Below, one piece after another: positions 6,541 to 12,523 of a stretch of DNA of 14,090 bases. The notes beneath the pieces are model-generated. The model was not told the origin of the DNA. It saw only the letters and a program-made list of their open reading frames with translations, and did not search any database. Source of the DNA: Lachnospiraceae bacterium UBA3801. GTDB taxonomy: Bacteria > Bacillota > Clostridia > Lachnospirales > Lachnospiraceae. Position numbers and translations under genes: made by a program. Within the stretch, counting starts at the first letter, position 1; each line of letters opens with the position of its first letter. The stretch is taken from positions 1 to 14,090 of the forward strand of contig DFEN01000137.1 of assembly GCA_002368685.1 (NCBI GenBank). Reading direction: 5' to 3'.

Positions 6541-8250
6541 ATGGTTCAGTGTCCTAATTGTGGAGGTCTTCTGAAGTTTGATATCGCTTCTCAGAAAATG
6601 AAATGTGATTCGTGTTCCTCTCTTTTTAATCCTTATGCATTTGATGCGCAAGGAGCAGAAGAGACTACAGAATACGAGGTTACGGTTTTTAAATGCCCGC
6701 AGTGTGGTGGTGAGATAACTTCTACAGATGAAACTGCTGCGGGTTTTTGTAGTTACTGTGGAGCCTCAAATGTTCTTGAGAGCAGGCTGTCAAAAGAGAA
6801 AAAACCAGAGCTGATCATACCATTTAAGAAAACAAAACAGGATTGCACTGCGGCTTTCGAACACTTTATTAAGAAAGCTATATTTGCTCCAAGGGCTTAT
6901 AGAGAGGCGGGCAGGGCAGATTCCTTTAGAGGAATCTATATGCCTTATTGGTTATATGATATGTCTCAGAGAGGGGATATTAATATTCCTACCTCTACAT
7001 CTCACAGAAGTGGAGATTATATAATCACCGATCATTATATGATGAGAGGTAAACTAGATACCTATTATAATGGTGTTTCCTATGATGCTTCGTCTACATT
7101 TGCGGATGATATCAGTAGTGATATAGCTCCTTACAATGTTAAGGATATAACACAGTTCAGTCCTTCTTTTCTGTCGGGATATTATGCAGATCTTGCGGAT
7201 GTGGGCGTGGGCGTATATAAAGAGACGGCTATAGATCTGGCTCAGGAGAGTACTTATAACTATCTGAGAAAGAGCAGCCCTATGGCACATCAGGGATTTG
7301 ATAGTCCGAAGGAAAAGGTAAAGTCGTCGATTCGTACCAATGTAAATGTAACTCGTTCCGCGATGTTCCCAGTTTGGTTCATGTCCTATAGAAATAAAGA
7401 TAGAGTTGCATATGCAACTGTAAATGGACAGACGGGTAAGGTATCGGCGGATGTGCCTATGAGTATTCCAAAATACTTTATGTGTGCACTTGCTATCGCG
7501 GCGGTGCTATTTGCTGTTTTCCAGATGTTCTTTACTATCACTCCGAAAATACTTGTTCTGCTTGTAGGTATTATCGCCTTAATCAGTGTTCTTACATATA
7601 GCTCAGAGATGAAGAAGATAGTTTCTTTGGAAAACTATGATGATGATCTAGGAATGCTAGAACGCGAGAGAAAAGTAGAAGAAAAGAAGAGAGCGAGAGC
7701 AGAAGCACAGAAGGGTGCGACCTTTGAGGATACTCAGGGGGCGACAGGGGACGCATATGTTGTTACTAAAAATGATTTGAAGCGTGCCAAGAGAGATGAA
7801 TCTAAAAAGAAGAAAGCTCAGAAGAAATCCGGTGGAATGTTAACTTGGATTATTATCATATGCTTAGTATTCGTCTTCGGAGGAGCCTTCTTCACAGATG
7901 GACTTGCATCTCTGCTGGATACAGGGGATCTTGGACTAGGATTTGGAATAGCAATGCTTGTTCTCCTTATAATAGCCCTTATAAGTACGATAAAAGCAGG
8001 AAAGAGCATTTCTCAGATGCGTACTAAGATGGGACTTCCGGCATCTATATGCTCGACGGTCAGTCTAGCACTTATAACAGTTATAGTGTTCACCAATTCA
8101 ATAAATGATACTCTGTATTACATTATCGCTATCATTGCGATGGTGGGAGTAATTCTAAATATCCTGGGAATCATTAGAGGATATAATTATCTGGCTATGA
8201 GACCATTACCTCAGTTTGATATATATCAAGGAGGTGATGACCGTGCTTAG
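6541..8250 (+). CDS. Double zinc-ribbon, six-helix membrane protein (YdjG-like)
   Basis: A 569-residue protein. Two TFIIB-like zinc ribbons open it: Cys4/Cys7/Cys22/Cys25 and Cys52/Cys55/Cys70/Cys73, all CxxC pairs. A soluble region of about 240 residues follows, with YMPYWLYD (133-140) and FPVWFMSYR (276-284), the aromatic motifs typical of this uncharacterised Firmicutes family. Then come two helices (about 311-331, 336-353), a highly charged cytoplasmic loop rich in Lys/Arg/Glu (about 355-432) and four more helices (about 434-450, 467-485, 504-519, 524-546). The zinc ribbons should face the cytoplasm. The neighbouring TPM gene overlaps by 8 nt, the same pairing as B. subtilis YdjG-YdjH, reported to work with PspA and an SPFH protein in envelope stress; this homologue is much longer. 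GGAGG at 6531-6535 supports the ATG at 6541. The detailed function is unknown. Confidence 0.8.
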   Translation: MVQCPNCGGLLKFDIASQKMKCDSCSSLFNPYAFDAQGAEETTEYEVTVFKCPQCGGEITSTDETAAGFCSYCGASNVLESRLSKEKKPELIIPFKKTKQDCTAAFEHFIKKAIFAPRAYREAGRADSFRGIYMPYWLYDMSQRGDINIPTSTSHRSGDYIITDHYMMRGKLDTYYNGVSYDASSTFADDISSDIAPYNVKDITQFSPSFLSGYYADLADVGVGVYKETAIDLAQESTYNYLRKSSPMAHQGFDSPKEKVKSSIRTNVNVTRSAMFPVWFMSYRNKDRVAYATVNGQTGKVSADVPMSIPKYFMCALAIAAVLFAVFQMFFTITPKILVLLVGIIALISVLTYSSEMKKIVSLENYDDDLGMLERERKVEEKKRARAEAQKGATFEDTQGATGDAYVVTKNDLKRAKRDESKKKKAQKKSGGMLTWIIIICLVFVFGGAFFTDGLASLLDTGDLGLGFGIAMLVLLIIALISTIKAGKSISQMRTKMGLPASICSTVSLALITVIVFTNSINDTLYYIIAIIAMVGVILNILGIIRGYNYLAMRPLPQFDIYQGGDDRA

Positions 8251-9070
8251 AGATAGATTAATTAAAAGTAGTTTAGTTAGAGGCTGGATAGCGGCTACAA
8301 TATGTGTTCTCCTTCTTCTTGCAAGCCTTGCACCATCACTAAGTGTATGGGCAGAGGAGACAAAAGGCTCTGACGAACAAACTACATACACGAATTCAGA
8401 AACGGGCTATAAGGCAGTTATTGTCGATGAAGCAGGTCTTCTGACGGAAGGCGAGAAGAAGAGTCTTCTGGAAGATATGACTCCTGTTACAGATTATGGA
8501 AATGCCCTATTCTATTCAATAGATAGGAACAAGGGCACGACTATATACGTAGGAAGAGACAAGCTTGAAGAGCTCTTTGGTCCATCACCAAATGGAACTG
8601 TATTTATTATAGACATGGCAAACCGTGAACTATCGGTATATAGCAACGGTGCGATATATAAGACAATCACAAGAGCAAAGTCTTCGAGTATAGTGTCAAA
8701 TGTTTACCGAATGGCTACAGATAAAAAGTACTATGAATGTGCTAGCGAGGTATTTAAAGAGATAAGTGCTTCGTTAAAGGGCGCCAAGATAGCGGAGCCT
8801 ATGAAGCTGGCCTCCAATATACTTCTGGCTATTATGCTAGGACTTCTGATTGCATATTGGATAGTAAAGGCCTTCTCGATTGTTCCAAAGCCTTCCGAGA
8901 AGGAGCTTCTGGCGGCTATTCAGACCAAACAGGACTTGTTGGATTATCATAAAGCCTTTACCCATCAGACTAGACGTTACGATCCACCTAGTTCATCATC
9001 CTCCAGCGGAGGTGGTGGCGGAGGAGGCGGCGGTGGTGGCGGCGGCGGAGGCGCCAGCCACGGTTTCTAA
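8243..9070 (+). CDS. TPM-domain membrane protein with poly-Gly tail (YdjH-like)
   Basis: A 275-residue protein read from GTG 8243. AAGGAGG (8228-8234) lies 8 nt before GTG but only 2 nt before the in-frame ATG at 8237, and it lies downstream of the in-frame ATG at 8216, so GTG is preferred. The start overlaps the zinc-ribbon gene by 8 nt, implying coupling. Signal-like segment 11-37 ends SVWA before EET, a likely signal peptidase I site. Residues about 55-182 form a TPM (TPM_phosphatase) domain (VDEAGLLTEGEKKSLLEDM, 61-79; NGTVFIIDMANRELSVYSNG, 117-136). One helix follows (about 190-210), then a cytoplasmic tail with six Ser, fifteen consecutive Gly (256-270) and ASHGF. Gly-rich tails ending in a basic/aromatic tip are common in this family. 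No enzyme activity can be claimed. Probable partner of the zinc-ribbon protein at the membrane. Confidence 0.85.
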   Translation: MLRDRLIKSSLVRGWIAATICVLLLLASLAPSLSVWAEETKGSDEQTTYTNSETGYKAVIVDEAGLLTEGEKKSLLEDMTPVTDYGNALFYSIDRNKGTTIYVGRDKLEELFGPSPNGTVFIIDMANRELSVYSNGAIYKTITRAKSSSIVSNVYRMATDKKYYECASEVFKEISASLKGAKIAEPMKLASNILLAIMLGLLIAYWIVKAFSIVPKPSEKELLAAIQTKQDLLDYHKAFTHQTRRYDPPSSSSSSGGGGGGGGGGGGGGGASHGF

Positions 9071-9084
9071 AGCAAATAATAGTG

Positions 9085-9115
9085 AAAGGTCACCGAGTAG
9101 TGGCCTTTTTCTTTT
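9085..9115 (+). terminator. Rho-independent terminator after the TPM gene
   Basis: GGTCAC (9088-9093) pairs with GTGGCC (9100-9105) around the loop CGAGTA, with one G-T pair. AAA before the stem can extend pairing into the T-run TTTTTCTTTT (9106-9115). It lies 14 nt after the stop of the TPM gene and ends the second unit. Confidence 0.85.
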
Positions 9116-9137
9116 GAATTATTGGTACTTTTTTTAC

Positions 9138-9167
9138 TTGATAAGACTGGTAAGTTGATGGTAAAAT
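9138..9167 (+). promoter_or_regulatory. Promoter of the pyruvate kinase unit
   Basis: TTGATA (9138-9143) and TAAAAT (9162-9167) are separated by 18 bp, each one mismatch from the housekeeping consensus. Transcription would start near 9174, giving a leader of about 48 nt that holds TATGGC (9177-9182) and GCCATA (9197-9202), a 6-bp inverted repeat with a 14-nt loop. The position just after the terminator of the previous unit fits a new transcription unit. Confidence 0.6.
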
Positions 9168-9221
9168 CTAGCTATCTATGGCCTTGGGGGAATTATGCCA
9201 TAAGTAGGTTAGGAGAGAAAA

Positions 9222-10637
9222 ATGAGAAAGACTAAAGTTATTTGTACTATTGGACCGGCAAGTGATAATGAAGAAACACTTCGTCAATTGATAGAGGAAG
9301 GAATGGCAGTTGCCAGATTCAACTTCTCTCATGGTACACATGAAGAGCATAAGAAAAAGTTCGATCTTGTGAAGAAGGTTAGAGCAGAGCTTAGACAGCC
9401 TATAGCTATCATGCTGGATACAAAGGGCCCTGAGTATAGAATAAAAACATTTGAACATGGAAGTATAACTCTAAATGATGGAGATATATTTACATTTACA
9501 ACTGATGAAATAATAGGAAATCAGAACCGTGTATCTGTTAGCTACAAGAATCTGATTGATAATCTTGAAGTAGGTGACAGGATACTGGTTAATAATGGTC
9601 TTGTAATATTTGAAGTAATCGAGCTGAAGGGAAATGATGCTGTATGTAAATGTCTGGCTGGCGGTGTTATGTCAGATAGAAAGTCTATGAACTTCCCTAA
9701 CAAAGTTCTGGATCAGCCTTTCCTTAGTGAGCAGGATAAACAGGATCTGATTTTCGGTATTCAAAACGGTGCTGATTATGTTGCCGCTTCTTTTGTATCT
9801 ACAGAGCAGGACGTAATGGATATGCGTCAGTTCCTGGATGAGAATGGCGGAGAAGAAGTTGAGATTATAGCTAAGATAGAGAATCGTTCCGGTGTTGAGC
9901 ATGCAGAGGAAATCTGTAGGATAGCAGACGGAATCATGATAGCCAGAGGTGACCTCGGAGTTGAGATTCCTGGAGTTGAGGTTCCATCAGTTCAGAAGTA
10001 TCTCATTTCCAAATGTCGTATGATGGGTGTCAGGGTTATCACAGCAACTGAGATGCTTGAGTCTATGATCAAGAATCCTCGCCCAACTAGAGCGGAGATA
10101 TCTGATGTGGCAAATGCGGTTTATGATGGAACATCAGCAGTTATGCTTTCAGGAGAAACTGCTTCCGGTAAGTATCCTGTTCAGGCTCTTAAGACTATGG
10201 TTGAAACTCTCGAGTTTACAGAGAGCAAGATACATTATAAGAAGAGATTCAGAAATGCGGATTTCGAGGTTCGTAATAACCTGGATGCTATTTCACATAC
10301 AGTTTGTACAATGGCTATTGATGTCGATGCTAAGTGTATAATCGTTAACTCCCTTAGCGGCATGACAGCTCGAATGGTCAGCAGATTCCGTTGCCCAGTT
10401 GATATAATCGGCATGACAACCTCTGCAAAGGTTTGGCGTAAGCTGAATCTGTCCTGGGGTCTGACTCCTGTTATGTGCGGAGTATATGACAGCATGGAAG
10501 AAATGTTCACCAATTCCGTTATTGAGGCTAAGAACACACTTGGACTTGAGAAGGGTGATAATGTTGTTATCACGGGCGGACTTGTGAATGGAGTAAGTGG
10601 TAATACCAATCTGATAAAGGTTGAGGAAATAAATTAG
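9222..10637 (+). CDS. pyk: Pyruvate kinase
   Basis: Catalyses phosphoenolpyruvate + ADP to pyruvate + ATP, the last step of glycolysis, in the cytoplasm. Complete at 471 residues; it lacks the extra C-terminal PEP-utiliser domain found in Bacillus-type enzymes of about 585 residues. Motifs: KVICTIGPAS (5-14), RFNFSHG (32-38), MLDTKGPEYR (64-73), the lid B domain (about 73-170), catalytic IIAKIENRSG (215-224) with Lys218 and Glu220, MIARGDLGVE (239-248) with metal ligand Asp244, and the MLESMIKNPRPTRAEISDVA signature (278-297). Glu116 (in LEVGD) appears to align with the Glu that marks K+-dependent enzymes. VNNG (123-126) replaces the common VDDG, and Glu277 (ATEML) replaces the usual Gln or Lys. 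RBS AGGAGAG just before ATG 9222. Confidence 0.98.
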   Translation: MRKTKVICTIGPASDNEETLRQLIEEGMAVARFNFSHGTHEEHKKKFDLVKKVRAELRQPIAIMLDTKGPEYRIKTFEHGSITLNDGDIFTFTTDEIIGNQNRVSVSYKNLIDNLEVGDRILVNNGLVIFEVIELKGNDAVCKCLAGGVMSDRKSMNFPNKVLDQPFLSEQDKQDLIFGIQNGADYVAASFVSTEQDVMDMRQFLDENGGEEVEIIAKIENRSGVEHAEEICRIADGIMIARGDLGVEIPGVEVPSVQKYLISKCRMMGVRVITATEMLESMIKNPRPTRAEISDVANAVYDGTSAVMLSGETASGKYPVQALKTMVETLEFTESKIHYKKRFRNADFEVRNNLDAISHTVCTMAIDVDAKCIIVNSLSGMTARMVSRFRCPVDIIGMTTSAKVWRKLNLSWGLTPVMCGVYDSMEEMFTNSVIEAKNTLGLEKGDNVVITGGLVNGVSGNTNLIKVEEIN

Positions 10638-10674
10638 TACTAAGATAAATTGATTTTAGTAAGGAGATGTTTAG

Positions 10675-11226
10675 ATGAAAGGTAAGGACACAAAGGATAA
10701 ATTTGTTAGATCCTTATATGAACTGGCAAAAACCAATCCTATAGATAAGATTACAGTAAAACAGATATCTGAGAATTGTGGACTTACATCGCAGACATTT
10801 TATAATCATTTCCCTGATAAGTTTGAACTGGCGCTTTGGGCTTATAAATGCAAGGTTGATGAGCTTTTTGCTATATATAGAGAAGGCGCCATCAATTGGA
10901 ATGAATTTTTGAAGGGATTTATCAATGGATACGATAAAAACTCAAGATTTATAATGAATGCCTTTAAAAATACTCATGGTGCGGACTCTTATCTGGCTAA
11001 GTCGGCTTCCTATCTTAAGGATAAGATGGAGGAAGAGGTAATAAGGATAAAAGGCAAAGATGCTCTGGATACAGATGTGGAGTATTTAATACATGGATAT
11101 GTGTGTTCACTGCTTAACATTATTGCTTTGTGGATTGATGAAGATAAGACCATAAATGAGGATAAAATGGCAGAGATTATGCTAGAGGCTATGCCTGTGA
11201 AGCTTAGTTGTATTTTTGCATCATAA
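10675..11226 (+). CDS. TetR/AcrR-family transcriptional regulator
   Basis: A 183-residue DNA-binding regulator. The N-terminal helix-turn-helix spans about 26-46 (ITVKQISENCGLTSQTFYNH), followed by FPDKFEL as in TetR proteins. Its Q-T-F-Y-N-H recognition helix and its C-terminal half (FINGYDKNSRFIMNAFKNTHG at about 82-102 and YLIHGYVCSLLNIIALWIDE at 137-156) resemble the DhaS-like TetR_C_8 group. It starts 37 nt after pyk with AAGGAG (10661-10666), 8-nt spacer. No divergent gene or obvious palindromic operator adjoins it, so the target is unknown. It may regulate the downstream membrane gene or act elsewhere. Ligand unknown. Confidence 0.88.
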   Translation: MKGKDTKDKFVRSLYELAKTNPIDKITVKQISENCGLTSQTFYNHFPDKFELALWAYKCKVDELFAIYREGAINWNEFLKGFINGYDKNSRFIMNAFKNTHGADSYLAKSASYLKDKMEEEVIRIKGKDALDTDVEYLIHGYVCSLLNIIALWIDEDKTINEDKMAEIMLEAMPVKLSCIFAS

Positions 11227-11270
11227 ATGCTAAGATACTGTTGTTGGATTTTAGGTAGTTGGAGCTATTC

Positions 11271-12149
11271 ATGGATAAAAGAAAGTTCTTAAAAAAACTG
11301 GATAAGAATCTTGGTATGACAAAGATTCGTAATCAGATAAGAGCCATTAGTTTGCTCTTTGTTTTTCTGGTTATAGGGGCAGCATTTGCGATATATATGA
11401 ACCATAATGGAATATGGCTTTCCTATGGTATTATCATAGCGGCTGCATCGATGATAGTTCTGGCACTGTTCATGTCTTACAGGATTAAGCTTAAGGTTCG
11501 TCTTGGCAATATGAAGCTGGACTATAGAGAGAGAATAGTTACACCTTTTGCTAGAGAATATTTTGAGGATGGCTACTTCTCTAAAATAGGAAGCCTGACA
11601 GAGCGAGAGATAATCTCGACAAATATGTTCTCCAGCGCTAAGGATTATGAATATTCCTCCTGTAATGAGCTGAAGGGTAAGCATAAGTCAGTTAAGTTTT
11701 CGAACTCGGATGTTTTCGAGGATTGCTATCCAAGTGAATATCATGTTCATGGAAGATTTTTCGAGTTTGATATCAAGACTCCGAATATCAATCCTGTCAT
11801 ATTCACAACATCGACAGCACCTATTCTGGATTGCCAGAATCCACAGGTTAAGTTGGTGAAGCCACATAATGATGTTATAGATAGAATGTTCCGTGTATAT
11901 GCCTTTGATGAAAATGAGGTAAATGCACTGCTCACAGATAATATGGTCTACAAGCTGAGACAGCTGGTTGGACTTCAGCTGGGAAGAATAGTTAAGATCG
12001 GTTTCCAGAACGGAAAGACTTATATGTATTTCACGACTGAGGAATCAACTTATGCGGAAGAGTTTACCAAGAAGAACTCGCTTGAACTTGAACTCAAAAA
12101 AATAAGAGAAAAATTCAATGTTGTAGGAAAAATTATTGATATTTTATAG
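11271..12149 (+). CDS. DUF3137-like two-helix membrane protein
   Basis: A 292-residue protein read from ATG 11271, with GGAG (11261-11264) 6 nt upstream. An alternative TTG at 11259 would place its own start on top of that site and is less likely. Two membrane helices near the N-terminus (about 25-43, 50-70) are followed by a cytoplasmic-type domain of about 220 residues. That domain reads like DUF3137: LTEREIISTNMFSSAKDYEY (about 110-129), a KGKHKSVKFS segment and HGRFFEFDIKT (about 159-169), then a C-terminal region ending in charged helices. The role of this family is not known. It starts 44 nt after the TetR gene and ends 18 nt before the DUF1858 gene, so co-transcription is likely. The domain call is by pattern, not alignment. 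Confidence 0.7.
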   Translation: MDKRKFLKKLDKNLGMTKIRNQIRAISLLFVFLVIGAAFAIYMNHNGIWLSYGIIIAAASMIVLALFMSYRIKLKVRLGNMKLDYRERIVTPFAREYFEDGYFSKIGSLTEREIISTNMFSSAKDYEYSSCNELKGKHKSVKFSNSDVFEDCYPSEYHVHGRFFEFDIKTPNINPVIFTTSTAPILDCQNPQVKLVKPHNDVIDRMFRVYAFDENEVNALLTDNMVYKLRQLVGLQLGRIVKIGFQNGKTYMYFTTEESTYAEEFTKKNSLELELKKIREKFNVVGKIIDIL

Positions 12150-12167
12150 AAAAGAGGTAGCTAAAAG

Positions 12168-12491
12168 GTGGAAGAAGTAGTAAATGCCGGAAATGTAGAT
12201 GCCGTATATGGTGGACCTAAGGAGAAGCCGGATGAGAGCACTCTTAGGGTTGATGAGGATGGAATAAGAGAGTATGTTACTCCAGATATGATAATTGGTG
12301 ATATCATTTCATGGTATCCGGATGCATCACTGGTACTCATGAAATGTGGTATGCACTGCATTACATGTGGAGTGTCACAGTATGAATCTCTTGAGCAGGC
12401 TTGTGCCGTTCATGGATTATATGTTGATGATGTTGCTAAGGTCGTAAATGATTATCTGACACAGACCCTTAGCAAAAAAGAGGAAGAATAA
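12168..12491 (+). CDS. DUF1858 (hybrid-cluster-protein-associated redox disulfide) protein
   Basis: A 107-residue protein starting at GTG 12168, with GAGG at 12154-12157 (10-nt spacer). Residues about 38-98 match DUF1858: PDMIIGDIISWYPDASLVLM then C60-GMH-C64-IT-C67, a further Cys79 and the closing helix VDDVAKVVNDYL. The CxxC is the putative redox disulfide or metal site of the family, often fused to or near hybrid cluster proteins, none of which are seen here. The first ~37 residues (AVYGGPKEKPDESTLRVDED) are a polar extension of unknown use. It lies between the DUF3137 gene and ileS, 32 nt before the latter. A redox-sensing or sulfur-transfer role is conceivable, but nothing in the sequence proves it. 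Confidence 0.82.
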   Translation: MEEVVNAGNVDAVYGGPKEKPDESTLRVDEDGIREYVTPDMIIGDIISWYPDASLVLMKCGMHCITCGVSQYESLEQACAVHGLYVDDVAKVVNDYLTQTLSKKEEE

Positions 12492-12523
12492 GAAATAAGA
12501 AAACACTGAAAGGACATTTAATT

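Noticed and set aside
8216..8242. ATG at 8216 or 8237 as start of the TPM protein.
   Set aside because: The AAGGAGG at 8228-8234 lies inside the first option and only 2 nt before the second; GTG 8243 has ideal spacing and gives a normal signal peptide.
9008..9052. GC-rich GGN tract considered as a foreign insertion or structural repeat.
   Set aside because: It is in frame, codes for the glycine tail expected of TPM-family proteins, and uses mixed codons.
10235..10609. Long open frame on the minus strand inside pyk (and similar antisense frames elsewhere, such as 453-722 and 11289-11684).
   Set aside because: They mirror highly conserved genes, lack good ribosome binding sites and encode no recognisable protein.
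11259..11270. TTG at 11259 as start of the DUF3137-like protein.
   Set aside because: It overlaps the GGAG that serves ATG 11271, and no other ribosome binding site is at the right distance upstream.
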